64,000 nt of DNA from Porodaedalea pini (lineage: Eukaryota; Basidiomycota; Agaricomycetes; Hymenochaetales; Hymenochaetaceae), in NCBI GenBank assembly GCA_002794775.1, contig NBAY01000087.1, positions 1 to 64,000 on the forward strand, given 5' to 3'. The notes beneath the pieces were generated by a model that was given only the letters and a program-made list of their open reading frames with translations, made no database searches and was not told where the DNA came from. This document shows positions 47,849-59,339 of the stretch, piece by piece. The position numbers and the translations under genes are program-made. Position 1 is the stretch's first letter, and each line of letters starts with the position of its first letter.

Positions 47849-48701
47849 TACAGCCATTTTCATAAGTCCTGCGACACGTGCATGTCACGTGAAGTGAGCC
47901 GCGTCAGAGCCAAAGTGTCGAAGAATTAGAATGAATGCCTATTTTCTCTGTGAATTCTGCACAGTACCTGCTCATTAAGTACTCAAAAAAAAGGTACGGT
48001 TCTCAGGAGAAGAAATATGTAAAATAGGGAGCAGTAAATTGACTGTGTAGGCGGGTGGAGATCAAACAAGTGCAGCTGGTCTGTTCTCTCACCCATTTCC
48101 ACTGAGATTCAAAAATTATGGCTCCCCTACATCTACCTATAAAATTCTTTCCTGTATCTGTAAATTAAGTATATGACTATACCAACATCTCCTGAAAGTT
48201 TGAAGCCAATCCATTCAGTATTCATGGTGCAGCAGCAAGATTTGTGTTCCACTTCAAGCTCTTTCCACCCTCCTTTTCTCACAACAGGTCTTGCAGAGTA
48301 GAACACAAATCTTGCTGCTGCACCATGAATACTGAATGGATTGGCTTCAAACTTTCAGGAGATGTTGGTATAGTCATATACTTAATTTACAGATACAGGA
48401 AAGAATTTTATAGGTAGATGTAGGGGAGCCATAATTTTTGAATCTCAGTGGAAATGGGTGAGAGAACAGACCAGCTGCACTTGTTTGATCTCCACCTGCC
48501 TACACAATCAATTTATTGCTCCCTATTTTACATATTTCTTCTCCTGAGAACCGTGCCTTTTTTTTGAGTACTTAATGAGCAGGTACTGTGCAGAATTCAC
48601 AGAGAAAATAGGCATTCATTCTAATTCTTCGACACTTTGGCTCTGACGCGGCTCATTTCACGTGACATGCATGTGTCGCAGGACTTATGAAAAAGGCTGT
48701 A
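47849..48701. mobile_element. Foldback/MITE element, copy 2 (spacer inverted relative to copy 1)
   Basis: 47851-48699 (849 bp), same termini and arms as copy 1. Its central spacer is the reverse complement of the copy 1 spacer, so the two copies point in opposite directions. Arms differ from copy 1 mainly by CpG/TpG transitions. Confidence 0.85.
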
Positions 48702-50867
48702 ATGATTTCAGTGCGTTTTTTTTTTGAATTCCGCGATCGGAGATGTCGTTCCAATTTCCAATCTGACCTGTTGCGGTACGTACTGTAGTACACGGGGTTC
48801 CTCGCGACACGCCAGCCAGATAGCCATTCGCTTGGTTTCGGCTACAGGTGCTTTGGCGTTTCTTTTGAAGTGATCACAACTGCCAGTGTACAGAACTAAA
48901 GTTTCTGATGCACCGATATTGGGGGGAGAGGATCATTTGTGAAGCGCATCAATATTAATCTCGCCACTTGAGTTCTTTTTGAACTGCATCCAGCATTGAT
49001 TCAACACTCTCGGCCAACTTCGAATACACACTGTATCCTCGAGCTGATCCTGTGACTTCACAGACAAAGGCATCAGCTGCCTCCACCGAGCCAGTGTTCA
49101 GCTTGCACTCTTTTCTCTTTTTGTCGTCAAGCTGTTCAACTTGAAGCTCAAGCGCCGATCGCTCCTGGTGCCTCCGCTTTCCTAACTGCTGCCCGCTGCC
49201 CGCCGCCCTCTATCCAGGCCCTCTTGATCCCCCGGTAATTTCGACGACTTCGGGCTCGCGAGGATCAATATTAATACTTGTGATGAAAAAAGACTTTTTT
49301 GAAACTTCGCGCGCGATAGCCAACATGTATACGCAGCTTTGACCCTGTTCTGTGTTTCGAAAAGTCGAGTCCTTGAAGGCCCAGGGGAGGGAGAAAAGGT
49401 TGTGCGAATGGCAGGATTAATATTCAATCGATGCACACACCGTCACCGTCACCGTCTTAACAGACTGCGCAGGAAGGGGGGAAGACAGAGCGAAAGGAGA
49501 GGAAGGTGAAGAGTCAAGAGTCAAGAGTACTAGTCCCGGCTTCATGTCAGCCACTAGTACTAGTACTGTATAAATCTGCGTCCATAAATATTGTTCGAGT
49601 TTCCGGCATGACAGCAGACATATAATATTGATATTGATAAAGCGCATCAATATTAATATTAATGCACCAATATTAATCGCCCCGTGGCTTCTAGCCTTCA
49701 AAATCATGAACCCCACCCTTCCAAGCAAACGACCCGCATCATGACGAATGCACTAGTACTAGTACTAGTACTGGCAAAAAAAAGATCGCCGTTCGCGAGG
49801 CCTGGAAGAGAGAGATCTGACTCTGAGAAGCAAGTGAGACGGGGATGGCATGAGGCTTCGTGCCGGCCACGTACGCGGGAACCAGTACTAGTACTAGTAG
49901 TGGTACTTCGACTTTGAGTTTAGGTTTCGGAATCGGGAGCGGGAGCGGGAGAGAAGTCGGGGCTGATGAAAGACAGAAGGGCCGGGTTAAAATAATCGAG
50001 CGACGAGCAGCAGGGAGGGATATTTCTCGTGCTCTCGTTTGTTTATTGATCGCGTCTGAGTCGGTATTGCAAGGCTACTAGTACTATGTAACTTTGTAAG
50101 CGTACGGCGGGACATGAGACGAGGAGTGCAAGGAGAGGGGCCTAGGAGTAGGAGTAGGAGTAGCCTGAGGATGGGGAAACGAACGGCGTACGCGCGCGAT
50201 CACCTTCCCTTTCCTTGATTGAGCCGCAGCCCTTCAAACCCCGAATTACGACATGCCACGATCAAGCACGCGTGACATCCACGCCGACATGTCGAGAGCC
50301 AGAAGATAGACACGAAGACAGCAGACAGCAAAACACTAGCACTGGCAGCCAGCGGTGAAGTGTGCCAAGGCACCGATCACATCCCCATTTCATCCCCAAG
50401 TCCTCGGCCTCCTCAACCGCCAGCCCCTCCCCTCCCCTACTCCCTTGAGCTTCTAAACAACGGACGCATTTCCCAGTTGGCAAGTCCAGGAAGAAACCAA
50501 GGGCTCAGACTCAGAGAGAGAGAAAAAACAGGGCTTCGTGACAGCCACGCGCAGCGCTTCGAATTTGGGCATTTGCACAATTGGAATTCGGGGTGATACG
50601 TAACTCGGACGGCGATCGAATGAGCGATGACTTACGCGCTGATGCGGATCCCCTTAAGAATATTAACCCAACCCGGGGACGAAGTCGGCGATTAGATGTG
50701 TGTTCATATTCGCGTTCACGTGTGTGTTTCTGAGAATAAAGGAAGATGCGGATGACATGACGCGTGTCTAGAGAACGAAGGGCAGCAACATCCTGAACAT
50801 CATCACAATTCGACATCTCAGAAACGAAGCCCATGGCGATTTTTCCAGAGCTGCGCTGACGCCGAGG
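48702..50867. other. Gene-free stretch rich in ACTAGTACT and AATATTAAT words
   Basis: No gene called. Contains repeated ACTAGTAC blocks (49538-49566, 49748-49774, 49883-49903, 50077-50087), AATATTAAT palindromes (48950, 49265, 49650-49675), GGGAGC and GGAGTA microrepeats (49932-49950, 50140-50165). May be a regulatory or repetitive intergenic region. Confidence 0.5.
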
Positions 50868-52190
50868 TTAACGAGGAAAAGAAGCACCGGAAGAAGACGG
50901 CCCCCGCCCCGCCGTGCGCTCACGCGCCTCCCACGCGTCGTCCTCCAGGTACGCGTCTAGCGCGCGCTCTTGGGCCGTCGCGTCTGCCCCGCCCTCTCTC
51001 TCATCAACAATACGGCCCTTCTCGTCTTTCTCGTCGGTGTCCGCGCCTGCACGGAGTAGAGAGGAGAGAGATGAACCGATACTAGTCCCGGAGCCGGAGC
51101 CGGAGGAAGAAGAAGACTGCGCAAGGACAGCGTACGCGCGTGCTACGCGCCAGTCGGCTTCTTTCGTGATCAGCTGCAGGCGCTTCGCCGTCCTCTCAAG
51201 CTCGATCTCGCGGTCGCGTTCGCGAGATCGATCGTCTGCATTTGAGGAACAACCCCTCCCCGTCTCAGCGCATGCATTGATACAGAGAATGGACGGGCAT
51301 TCACTCACGTCTCTTCGCGTCGTCCTTATCCGCAGATGCCGAGGGCGGCAGCACCAGCACAGCGCGCGTGTGCAGCAGGTGCGGCGTCGTGCTCAGTGTG
51401 CTCGGCGGCAGGTTGTTCAGCCGGCACAGCGCGCGGCCCTATTCATCCATTCAATAAAAATGGAAAGATAGAGACGAGGATTGATAGATATGCGGAGTGG
51501 AGAGTGGAAATAATTAAGACGCACGTCGACGCCGTACCGCAGCGCGAGCCCGCGCAGCGTGTCCTCCTTCCGGATGTAATGTTTCCCAGGTGTGGCACGG
51601 TTAGATAGCGGCTCGGGTGACGCTGAGGCGGAGGAGGTTGGTGCGTTGATGGTTTCATCGGGTCCGGAGGTGGGTTCTAAAGCGGGAGCGGGTTCGGGTT
51701 CGGGTTCAAAGAGCTTGACGGATTCGCGGTAGGCGGGCGGTGGACTTGCGCTTCGTTCATCGTCCTCATCCTCGTCCTCATCTTCATCCCCGATAGCAAA
51801 GACATCCCCGTCTCTCAGCGCACCATCCATATTAAAATTCTCATACTCCTCCGCCCTTCCCTTCAAGTTCCCTTTCTCTTCATCCCTGCATCCCCGACCC
51901 CGACTCCGACTCCGGCCCCTCGAAGGCCCCGGGCCCGGGCCCGCGACGGCACGCACGCCGCCGAGACACGCAAGACAAGGTGCATAGCGCGCGAGGCGCG
52001 GGTTCGCGCGGAGGCAGGAGGCGCAGATGGGGCGTGCGCAGCACGAGGTGCGGAAGACTTCCGATTCTGACTCCGACTCCGCTATCAATTTGGAGAGTTT
52101 GGGATTGGGCTGGATTGGGCGTGAGCCGGAGAAGGGGCTGCCGCTGCAGGCAAGGCAGAGCTCGGTGGAGGAGGACGAGGACGAGGACAT
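50868..52190 (-). CDS. LysM-domain protein with Cys-rich N-terminus
   Basis: Exons 52190-51525, 51438-51309 and 51235-50868 give 387 residues. Order: a Ser-rich start; a Cys-rich module (CLAC near residue 13, then TSCCARPICASCLRAN and YAPCLACLGG, about 48-80) that looks like a zinc-binding knuckle; a low-complexity acidic and Pro region; a LysM motif (HYIRKEDTLRGLALRYGVDG then LCRLNNLPP, about 203-240) split by the first intron; and a C-terminal helix (TAKRLQLITKEADWRVARAY). There is no signal peptide, unlike secreted chitin-binding LysM effectors, so an intracellular role is more likely. Divergent from the 7-TM gene. Very GC- and CpG-rich, like an undecayed host gene. Confidence 0.78.
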
Positions 52191-52753
52191 TGAGATTGGG
52201 TGTTATACAGGGAGATAGTTTCGGATGTAGACTTGAAGCGGAAAGGAGTCGCGTGACGACGGGAGCTCGTAGCTCGACTCAGTCATCGCTACTTGCTCTT
52301 CCTGTCCTCAGGCTGTGGTTGTGAACTCGTGCAATATCTGATATGCATTATCGGCGTGCGCTAATTACTGACTCGGACGTTGATTCCTACTATCCTAGGC
52401 CTGTTCTATGGCGACTAATACAAATACGCGACAAAGCAAGAGGACAGGGCACCTCGCGGCATGCGAGTGTGCAGGCACGATAGGGCAAGAATAGGAAGAC
52501 GGTGGTGAGAACGGTCACGAGACCAGCTTTGGCGTACGACGATCGAGTGACACTGACAGTGTGAGTGTGAGCGCTTCTGGCCGATTGCGGGGATGACAGC
52601 AGACAGAACTATGTAGAACTGACACCGGCACTTTCTCCCGCTCTGAGCTGGCAACGTCCGAGAACCGCGAGACTCCTCTTATACTCCCTGCAGCACAGAA
52701 CCCCACATGCCCCCCCGACCCGTCCCAGTCCCTTCCCTTCCACCACAACCCCA
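52191..52753. promoter_or_regulatory. Divergent promoter region, LysM gene and 7-TM gene
   Basis: 563 bp between the two start codons. Pyrimidine-rich near the 7-TM start. No certain boxes. Confidence 0.4.
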
Positions 52754-54137
52754 ATGTCGGCCTCGTCTCCGTCCTGGGCCCCGTCCGACGAGTCCGCCGC
52801 AGCCCTGTGGGAGGAGCGCTCCAATTTCGTCGGCGTCGTCCTTTCCAGCGTCGCATACGGCGTGCACCTCACCCTCTTCCTCTTCGTCCTCCACCACCTC
52901 GTCAGACACCCCACTCACCGCCTCGGCAGCGGCGCCAAACCCCGCGTCTCCTGGGGCCTCGTCGCGTACATCACCTGGAACTTCATCCTCGGCACCTTTG
53001 GCATTGCCGCCGAGGCGCGATTCAACGAGCTGACGTTTGTCGATGATCGGAATTTTCCCGGCGGGCCGAATAGCTTCGTTGCGGCGCAGTATGGCGACTT
53101 TGTCAATATCTTCGGGACCACTGCGTATGTCATTCTGAACTGGTTTGCGGATGGGCTTGTGGTGAGTTTGTAGCTTTAGCCTCGCCCACTTTCGTCTTCT
53201 AAATCACTAGTACTGTCTCGTAGATCTACCGATTTTGGCTGATTTACAACTTTAATTACTGGATCGCGCTCATCCCGTGCATACTGCTACTCGGCTCCTT
53301 CAGTGCGTATTCGCACATCACCGCGCTAGACTCTCTTCTTACTTCTGTCACTATCCGACAGGCATGGGCGTCATCCTCCTATTCCAGCTGACACAGCCAA
53401 ATGCGAACCTCTGGTCAACGACAACCGTCAACTTCGGGATCCCCTACTGGTCCATCTCTGCCTCGCTCAACATCCTCGTCACCTCCCTCATCGTCGGAAA
53501 ACTCTACTTCATCCGACGGCGCACGCGCGCGGTGCTCTCCACACACCATTCGCGCACCTACACGTCCGTCGCGGCGATGCTTGTCGAGAGCGCCGCGCTC
53601 TACTCCGTGACGGCACTCATCTTCATCGTCACCTATGCGCGGAACAGCAACGTGCAGAATTTAGTGCTGCCGGTGCTCGGCCAGGTGCAGGCAGTGAGTC
53701 CGCTGCTGATCATGTGGCGCGTCGCACGGGGCCAGGCGATCTCGCGCGAGGCAATGCTCACGAGTGGTGACGCGATGACGCCGAGCAAGCTCTCATGGCG
53801 TCGTAGCTTTACCATCTCCGGCGGTGGTGGTACAGGCACCGGCACCGGAAGCGGGTTCGGCAGCAGTGCCGGTGTCCTCGACTCGACGTTCAGCGCGGTT
53901 GAGAGCCGCGCCGGCGTGCCCACTACGACGCACGCGCACCCGCAGAGCGTATATCTGCCGCCTCTAACTAAATTCCGGCGCGCGGAGTCGGACGCACTGG
54001 ACGAGGGCGACTCGGAGGCAGAGGCGGGGTGGGAGCTTGCGGAGCGCGCGGGTGGCGTGGTGGAGCAGAAGCTGCGCGGCGTGGAGGTTGTCGTCGAGCG
54101 CCAGGTCGAGCGGTGGGAAAGCGCGCGGGGCGTGTAA
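52754..54137 (+). CDS. Seven-TM basidiomycete membrane protein
   Basis: Exons 52754-53161, 53224-53302 and 53362-54137 give 420 residues. About seven hydrophobic helices: VGVVLSSVAYGVHLTLFLFV, GLVAYITWNFILGTFGIA, IFGTTAYVILNWFADGLV, WIALIPCILLLGS with MGVILLFQL, IPYWSISASLNILVTSLIVG, YTSVAAMLVESAALYSVTAL and VLGQVQAVSPLLIMW. Signature loops NELTFVDDRNFPGGP and ADGLVIYRFWLIYNFNYW occur in a large Agaricomycete family of receptor-like 7-TM proteins of unknown ligand. Long Gly/Thr-rich cytosolic tail with an acidic end. Location plasma membrane by inference. Confidence 0.8.
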
Positions 54138-55450
54138 CATCCGTCTTCGTTTGGCTCCTCTGAGTTCTGACTACTGGTTCACGCACGCGCCTTGCCTTGC
54201 CTTTGTCTGACGAATGGGACTCACTGAAACGACTGAATTGCACACATCCCAGGCCTCTCGGTCGCTGTTTTATTCCCTTTGAATTTGTCACTTTCTTTAT
54301 TCCCTTTCACATTCGCCCCATTCATCCTTTTCCGATTTCGCGCTTTTTTTGGTCTTGTTCCGCTGCTGCGGACGAGCGAGCGTGTAGGGCCTGATCGGCC
54401 TCAATTGACTCAGACTCAGACTCAAGACTCTTCATACCCTCTTCCCCCTTTCTTCTCTCTCTCCTCTCGCTCTTCTCCCACCCCGAAATTACTTTCCGAG
54501 ATTATTTTCCCTTCTCTTCTCTTCTCCCCACTCGTATTCCCGCTCCCATCCATCCCGTTTCCCACTGCGTTCGCATTTCTCAGGCACCCATTCGCCCGTC
54601 CGCTCGCCTCCCCTCTTGAATGTATAGTATCAGTACTAATATGCACATGTGTATGTATTAATGCTGTACAGCGTATGGTGTATGTACTCACTCGCAGTTT
54701 CTCTCGGTGTACTCCCTTCTTTACCCTCCTTTTTGCTTCTCGTATACAAATAGTCCGTCCTCCCACCTTCCTTTTCTCATAGAGCCCCTTCCCTCTCGCC
54801 CAATTGCGCGGTGTCCCCCCTTCCTTCCCTTCGCTCATTCGCATCCCCTCCTGCCTTCGCCTTCGCCATCCGACTCGAACTCGGACTCGGACTTGCATCC
54901 CCTCACACGCCGGTTTCTGACGTCGGGTGAACCCTTCTGCAATTCGTTTTTTTTAAGTGCCTCGTCAGGCCCTCTCTCTCTCGCTCTTTTTTCTTTCTTT
55001 CTTTCTTTCTTCGTGATCATTTCGTATTCTGTTTTCGTCTTGTGTTCTCATCTTCTCCTTCCGCTCCAATTCGGACTCTCTCTCCCGTTTTGCGTTCATT
55101 CGTTCGTTTTGTTTTGTTTTGTTTTGTTCTGTTATTATCGTTGATGCAGAAAGTAGTGTATTGTAATTTGTAGATTTGCCCCTAGTACTAGTTTCAAGTT
55201 TCCTACGTAGAACTCTATTTTTTCTTTTTCGTTTCCTTTTCTGGCTCACGATATAAATGTCCGAGTCCGAGTCCGAGTCCGAGTCCGAGTCTTTCTGAAG
55301 CTTGTACAGTGGTTTCACCCTGCCTTCGGACACCTTACAGAGTCTATACAGTCTCCCAATAATTTTTTTCTCAAGAATTTACATGCCACATCCTGAGAAT
55401 GATGCAATTGCACCAGTACTGTAAATGTATCAGCATGAGAAGACAACAAT
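54138..55450. other. Pyrimidine-rich stretch without a gene
   Basis: Long C/T-rich tracts on the plus strand give long but spurious ORFs on both strands. TTTCTTTC and TTTTG runs (about 54985, 55110). Confidence 0.5.
55259..55291 (+). repeat. Hexanucleotide microsatellite (GAGTCC)n
   Basis: Five and a half perfect tandem copies of the 6-bp unit. Confidence 0.9.
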
Positions 55451-56293
55451 TACAGCCATTTTCATAAGTCCTGCGACACGTGCATGTCACGTGAAGTGAG
55501 CCGTGTCAGAGCCAAAGTGTCGAAAAATTAGAATGAATGCCTATTTTCTTTGTGAATTCTGCACAGTACCTGCTCATTAAGTACTCAAAAAAAAGGCACG
55601 GTTCTCAGGAAAAGAAATATGTAAAATATGGAGCAATAAATTGACTGTGTAGGTAGGTGGAGATCAAACAAGTGCAGCTGGTCTGTTCTCTCACCCATTT
55701 CCACCGAGATTCAAAAATTATGGCTCCCCTAAATATACCTATAAAATTCTTTCCTGTGTCTGTAAATTAAGTATATGACTATACCAACATCTCCTGCAAG
55801 TTTGAAGCCAATTCATTCAGTATTCATGGTGCAGCAGCAAGGTTTGTGTTCCACTTTGAGCTCTTTCCATCCTTGCAGCATGACCAAGAGTGGAACACAA
55901 ACCTCACTGCTGCACCATGAATACTGAATGAATTGCCTTCAAACTTGCAGGAGATGTTGGTATAGTCATATACTTAATTTACAGACACAGGAAAGAATTT
56001 TATAGGTAGATGTAGGGGAGCCATAATTTTTGAATCTCAGTGGAAATGGGTGAGAGAACAGACCAGCTGCACTTGTTTGATCTCCACCTGCCTACAAAGC
56101 CAATTTATTGCTCCCTATTTTACATATTTCTTCTCCTGAGAACCGTGCCTTTTTTTTGAGTACTTAATGAGTGGGTACTGTGCAGAATTTACAGAGAAAA
56201 TAGGCATTCATTCTAATTTTTTGACATTTTGGCTCTGATGTGGCTCACTTCACGTGACATGCACGTGTCGCAGGACTTATGAAAATGGCTGTA
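55451..56293. mobile_element. Foldback/MITE element, copy 3
   Basis: 55453-56291 (839 bp), same ATTACAGCC/GGCTGTAAT ends and inverted arms as copies 1 and 2, with a shorter, diverged spacer. TA flanks at both ends. Confidence 0.85.
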
Positions 56294-56394
56294 ATCATCG
56301 CAGTTATGGGTCCTTTGGACACCGTGACACCTATGATGTACCAACGTAACAAAAAATCAACCTAACCCCCGGAGACAAAAAAAAATCCCGGAGC

Positions 56395-56510
56395 ATGTGA
56401 CATACCCCTGGAGAGCAAAATACCCCCAGAATGAGTCAACCCCCCAGAGTGAGCTATCCCTGGAATAAGTCACCCCCTGGAGTGAGCTATCCCTGGAGTG
56501 AGACACCTCC
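56395..56510 (+). repeat. Short tandem repeat, CCCTGGAGTGAG-like units
   Basis: About six imperfect copies of a 16-20 bp unit built on CCCTGGAGTGAGCTAT or CCCCAGAGTGAG, next to foldback copy 3. Confidence 0.65.
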
Positions 56511-56869
56511 CTTAGGCTCACTTTGCGTGCAAACTCAAGTTCATCTGCAAACATCGGGCACCATACATTAAAATGAGAATATATTATAGCAGACAGGTGT
56601 GCGATCAAATAGCTAACAACAATATAAGGCAAGGACACTGAACACTATTCAAAAATCACTGATGGGGTATAAGGTGAATGAGCGAAAGGTAGGAAGCAAA
56701 TGAATAGACAGGTAGAATAGAAGCAGGTATATAGGACAAGGATCGTCATTGCTTGCTCAGAAGCCTGTAGGAAAAGAATGGTTTTTGGAGAGAAATGTGT
56801 TCTATAAAGGAAAGGAGTGGGGATTAATTATTCAGAATAGTTTCAAATATTCAATACCACGCAGTTAGC

Positions 56870-58555
56870 TCAGATCACAAGATCCAATGTCGCATCAGCA
56901 TCCCAGGGATCCTTGAAGCTACCCAGCTCAGGTGAGCTAAAAAGAGGCCTAACTGGGCTGCCAGCATTTTTCTGAGGAGTGACAGGAGTGATAGGTGCTG
57001 TACGCAAGCTCTGGTTGCTAATGATAGTACCTCTTTGTGTTGGAGGGGGAGCACGAGATGAAGAGGCAACTGGAGGTGAGTCTGCGGTGACAACAATTGG
57101 CTCTTCACCTGTAAACAAATAATACATCAAGAGATAATAGACTAGAAGTAGGCCAAGCTTACCTTTCAGCTTCCTGTGTGAGTGAAAGGTAGTTGAAGAC
57201 TGATACTGCTTGACAGGGCGATTAGATAGACCTGATGCATTGTAAGTGTAAAGGGAAAGATGCAGATTAGCATATAAGTTGTTGTATGCAATTACAGAGG
57301 ATATGCTAGATAAAATGAAAGCTCTCACCAGGCAGATTACGCTCTTCATCTGTCTCTACATCAATGATCTGTTTCTCCTTCAAATTGATACGCTCTATAA
57401 CTGGTATCAGATCTGTCCTTAATATAAAAAAGAGAATAAAGAGGATCTTACTATGCTTAGCCAGCCATAGCAGTCTTGGAGAAGGAGATTGGGATGAGAC
57501 GCTACCATCAGAGTTGGAATCAGAACCAAGTGCTGAATGAGCATGCTTGGTGCCTAGTTTACTGCTTGATTTTCTATCTGCCTCCTTCTTCACTCGCGCA
57601 ATATGACCAGGAAGCCATTTGCTATATTCATCAAGGTCAATCTCATACCGAAGAGCTGCTCAGGTAAATATCAAAAATATGTATCAAAATTAGTTCAAAG
57701 TGTACTCACCAAGGAAGATCTTCGACTCTTTCCAGGTTGCCTTCTCACTGGTATCCTTCACATGCTTAAGAAGCGCACCATCGGGCCGCTCAGAACAAAC
57801 CCTCAACGACTGACTACCCTTCTTTCGCATACAAAGCACCCAGTGCATGCTGTGGTTTATCGCCTTCTGGTCATCAGCAATGCTAGAGACGACAGGAGCT
57901 TGAAGATCCTGAAAGGTGAGAGCAGCCTCAAAAAGCTCATTGAAATGCTTCTCAACATCATCAGCTGATGCAGCACCATCAAGCTCGATACCATCGCTCA
58001 GATCCTGGAAGGACAACTGCAGTGAAACCTGCTCCAATATGTCTCCTTTATCAGGGACAGAAGGGTCTTTAAGCTCGTTTGCATCCTAAGAAAAGTATTT
58101 TGTCAGGTGTGAAAGCTTTGGTTGAGTCTAATTGACGCACCATAAGACCACATGTCACCATTGAAATGCTTTGCACTTTGAACGTTGTTCTCATCACTTT
58201 ACCATGAGACTTGGATGACTGTAAAGGCAGAGTACTATCAGGCTTGTGGTCACACTGAGGAACTGCAGTGAAACATGCCAGCAAAGTTCCCACATTCACC
58301 TTGCCCTTCCCTTTTGAAGTCTGTAGTCTGTGTATCAGTTGTAAGCAAGCAAGCAATATATATAGAACATATGGAAGAAGTAGACCTTGCTGAGGTGTTC
58401 TTGCCCTTCAACTGGGGCCGGTAGCCCTCCATGACCTCACTGCATGCTTTGCTCACATGGCTTTCGTCCTCATAGTCATCATCGTCATCCAGATCCAGGC
58501 TTTGACCAGCGAGGGATTTCAAACACCCCAGAAGTGATTTGTTGTATGAGGCCAT
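56870..58555 (-). CDS. Unknown 442-residue protein, seven exons, intact
   Basis: Exons 58555-58386, 58327-58141, 58085-57710, 57655-57452, 57412-57329, 57231-57163 and 57108-56870 splice without a stop to 442 residues. Acidic N-terminal part (LDLDDDDDYEDESHVSKAC); KGKGKVNVGTLLACF; a central helical region (ADDVEKHFNELFEAAL; INHSMHWVLCMRKKGSQSL); YEIDLDEYSKWLPGHIARVK; Ser-rich then Pro/Thr-rich tail ending DPWDADATLDLVI. No family recognised; no signal peptide or membrane segment. The first donor (GTCTAC) and the 39-nt intron 4 are atypical, so details may change. It is surrounded by transposons and gene fragments, yet shows no nonsense codon; it may be a transposon-borne gene or a young host gene. 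Confidence 0.55.
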
Positions 58556-58880
58556 AAATATGAGTTCTCAGTTGAAAAGTAGATGGAATGAAGCAAAAAT
58601 AAGAACAAAAGATATGAAGAGAAAGGATGAAGTGTGACGCTGAAAATTTCTTTGCGGTTTGCTTATGTAAAAACTTTAACGTTGAGGTCCGAGGTAAGGC
58701 TAAAACATATGCCCAGACTGTTCCCAGAGCTTCACATTGTACATGTTCGGCGAGATAACCTCTTGGTAGCCACACTTGTATTCTCCCCTTAGAAGTCTGT
58801 TTATGAGCTGAGAACAACGATGGAAGGTATGATAAGCCCGCGCGTGCTCTATGAGAGTATCATAAATCCGCTGAAAGGTG

Positions 58881-59339
58881 ATGGTTGTCAGCGACGGACT
58901 ACGGGTACGCAAGGGGTAGCCGGGTCGTGCGGAACTCAGTCAGAGGAGGAGGGAGAAGAGAGAGAGAACGGTGAGCCAGGGGAACTGACACAGCGCAGAG
59001 GTAAGGGGACAGCTTCTGGACGTAGCCAGGTAGAATTGACCAGGTCGAAACTAAGGGATAAGTACAGGAGGACTACCTACTTATATACCCTGCAGTGGCT
59101 GCGCATGGACCAGGGAATTAGCTACTACATAAAGATAGATGAAAGAATGTCGTGGAACTTCATAGAACAATAGCGTCATAGTATCAGTCAGCAAATAATG
59201 ACAGTGTGAGAAAGGGGCGTAATGGATATGAGTAAGTCAAAATAGGTGTGATTAGTAATGAGTGGATAAGATATGATAAGATAAGATAAGGGAAAATGAT
59301 AAGAGAATAAAATAATTAAAAAGCATCCATGACAATGGT
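58881..59339. mobile_element. Solo LTR (449 bp) in the ThrRS fragment
   Basis: Spans 58886-59334 with TSD ATGGT at 58881-58885 and 59335-59339. Same family as the solo LTR at 15972-16409 (TGTCAGCGACGG start, GCATCCATGACA end). Confidence 0.9.

Noticed and set aside
54279..55333. Several long ORFs on both strands in a pyrimidine-rich tract
   Set aside because: Composition artefacts of C/T runs; no domain.
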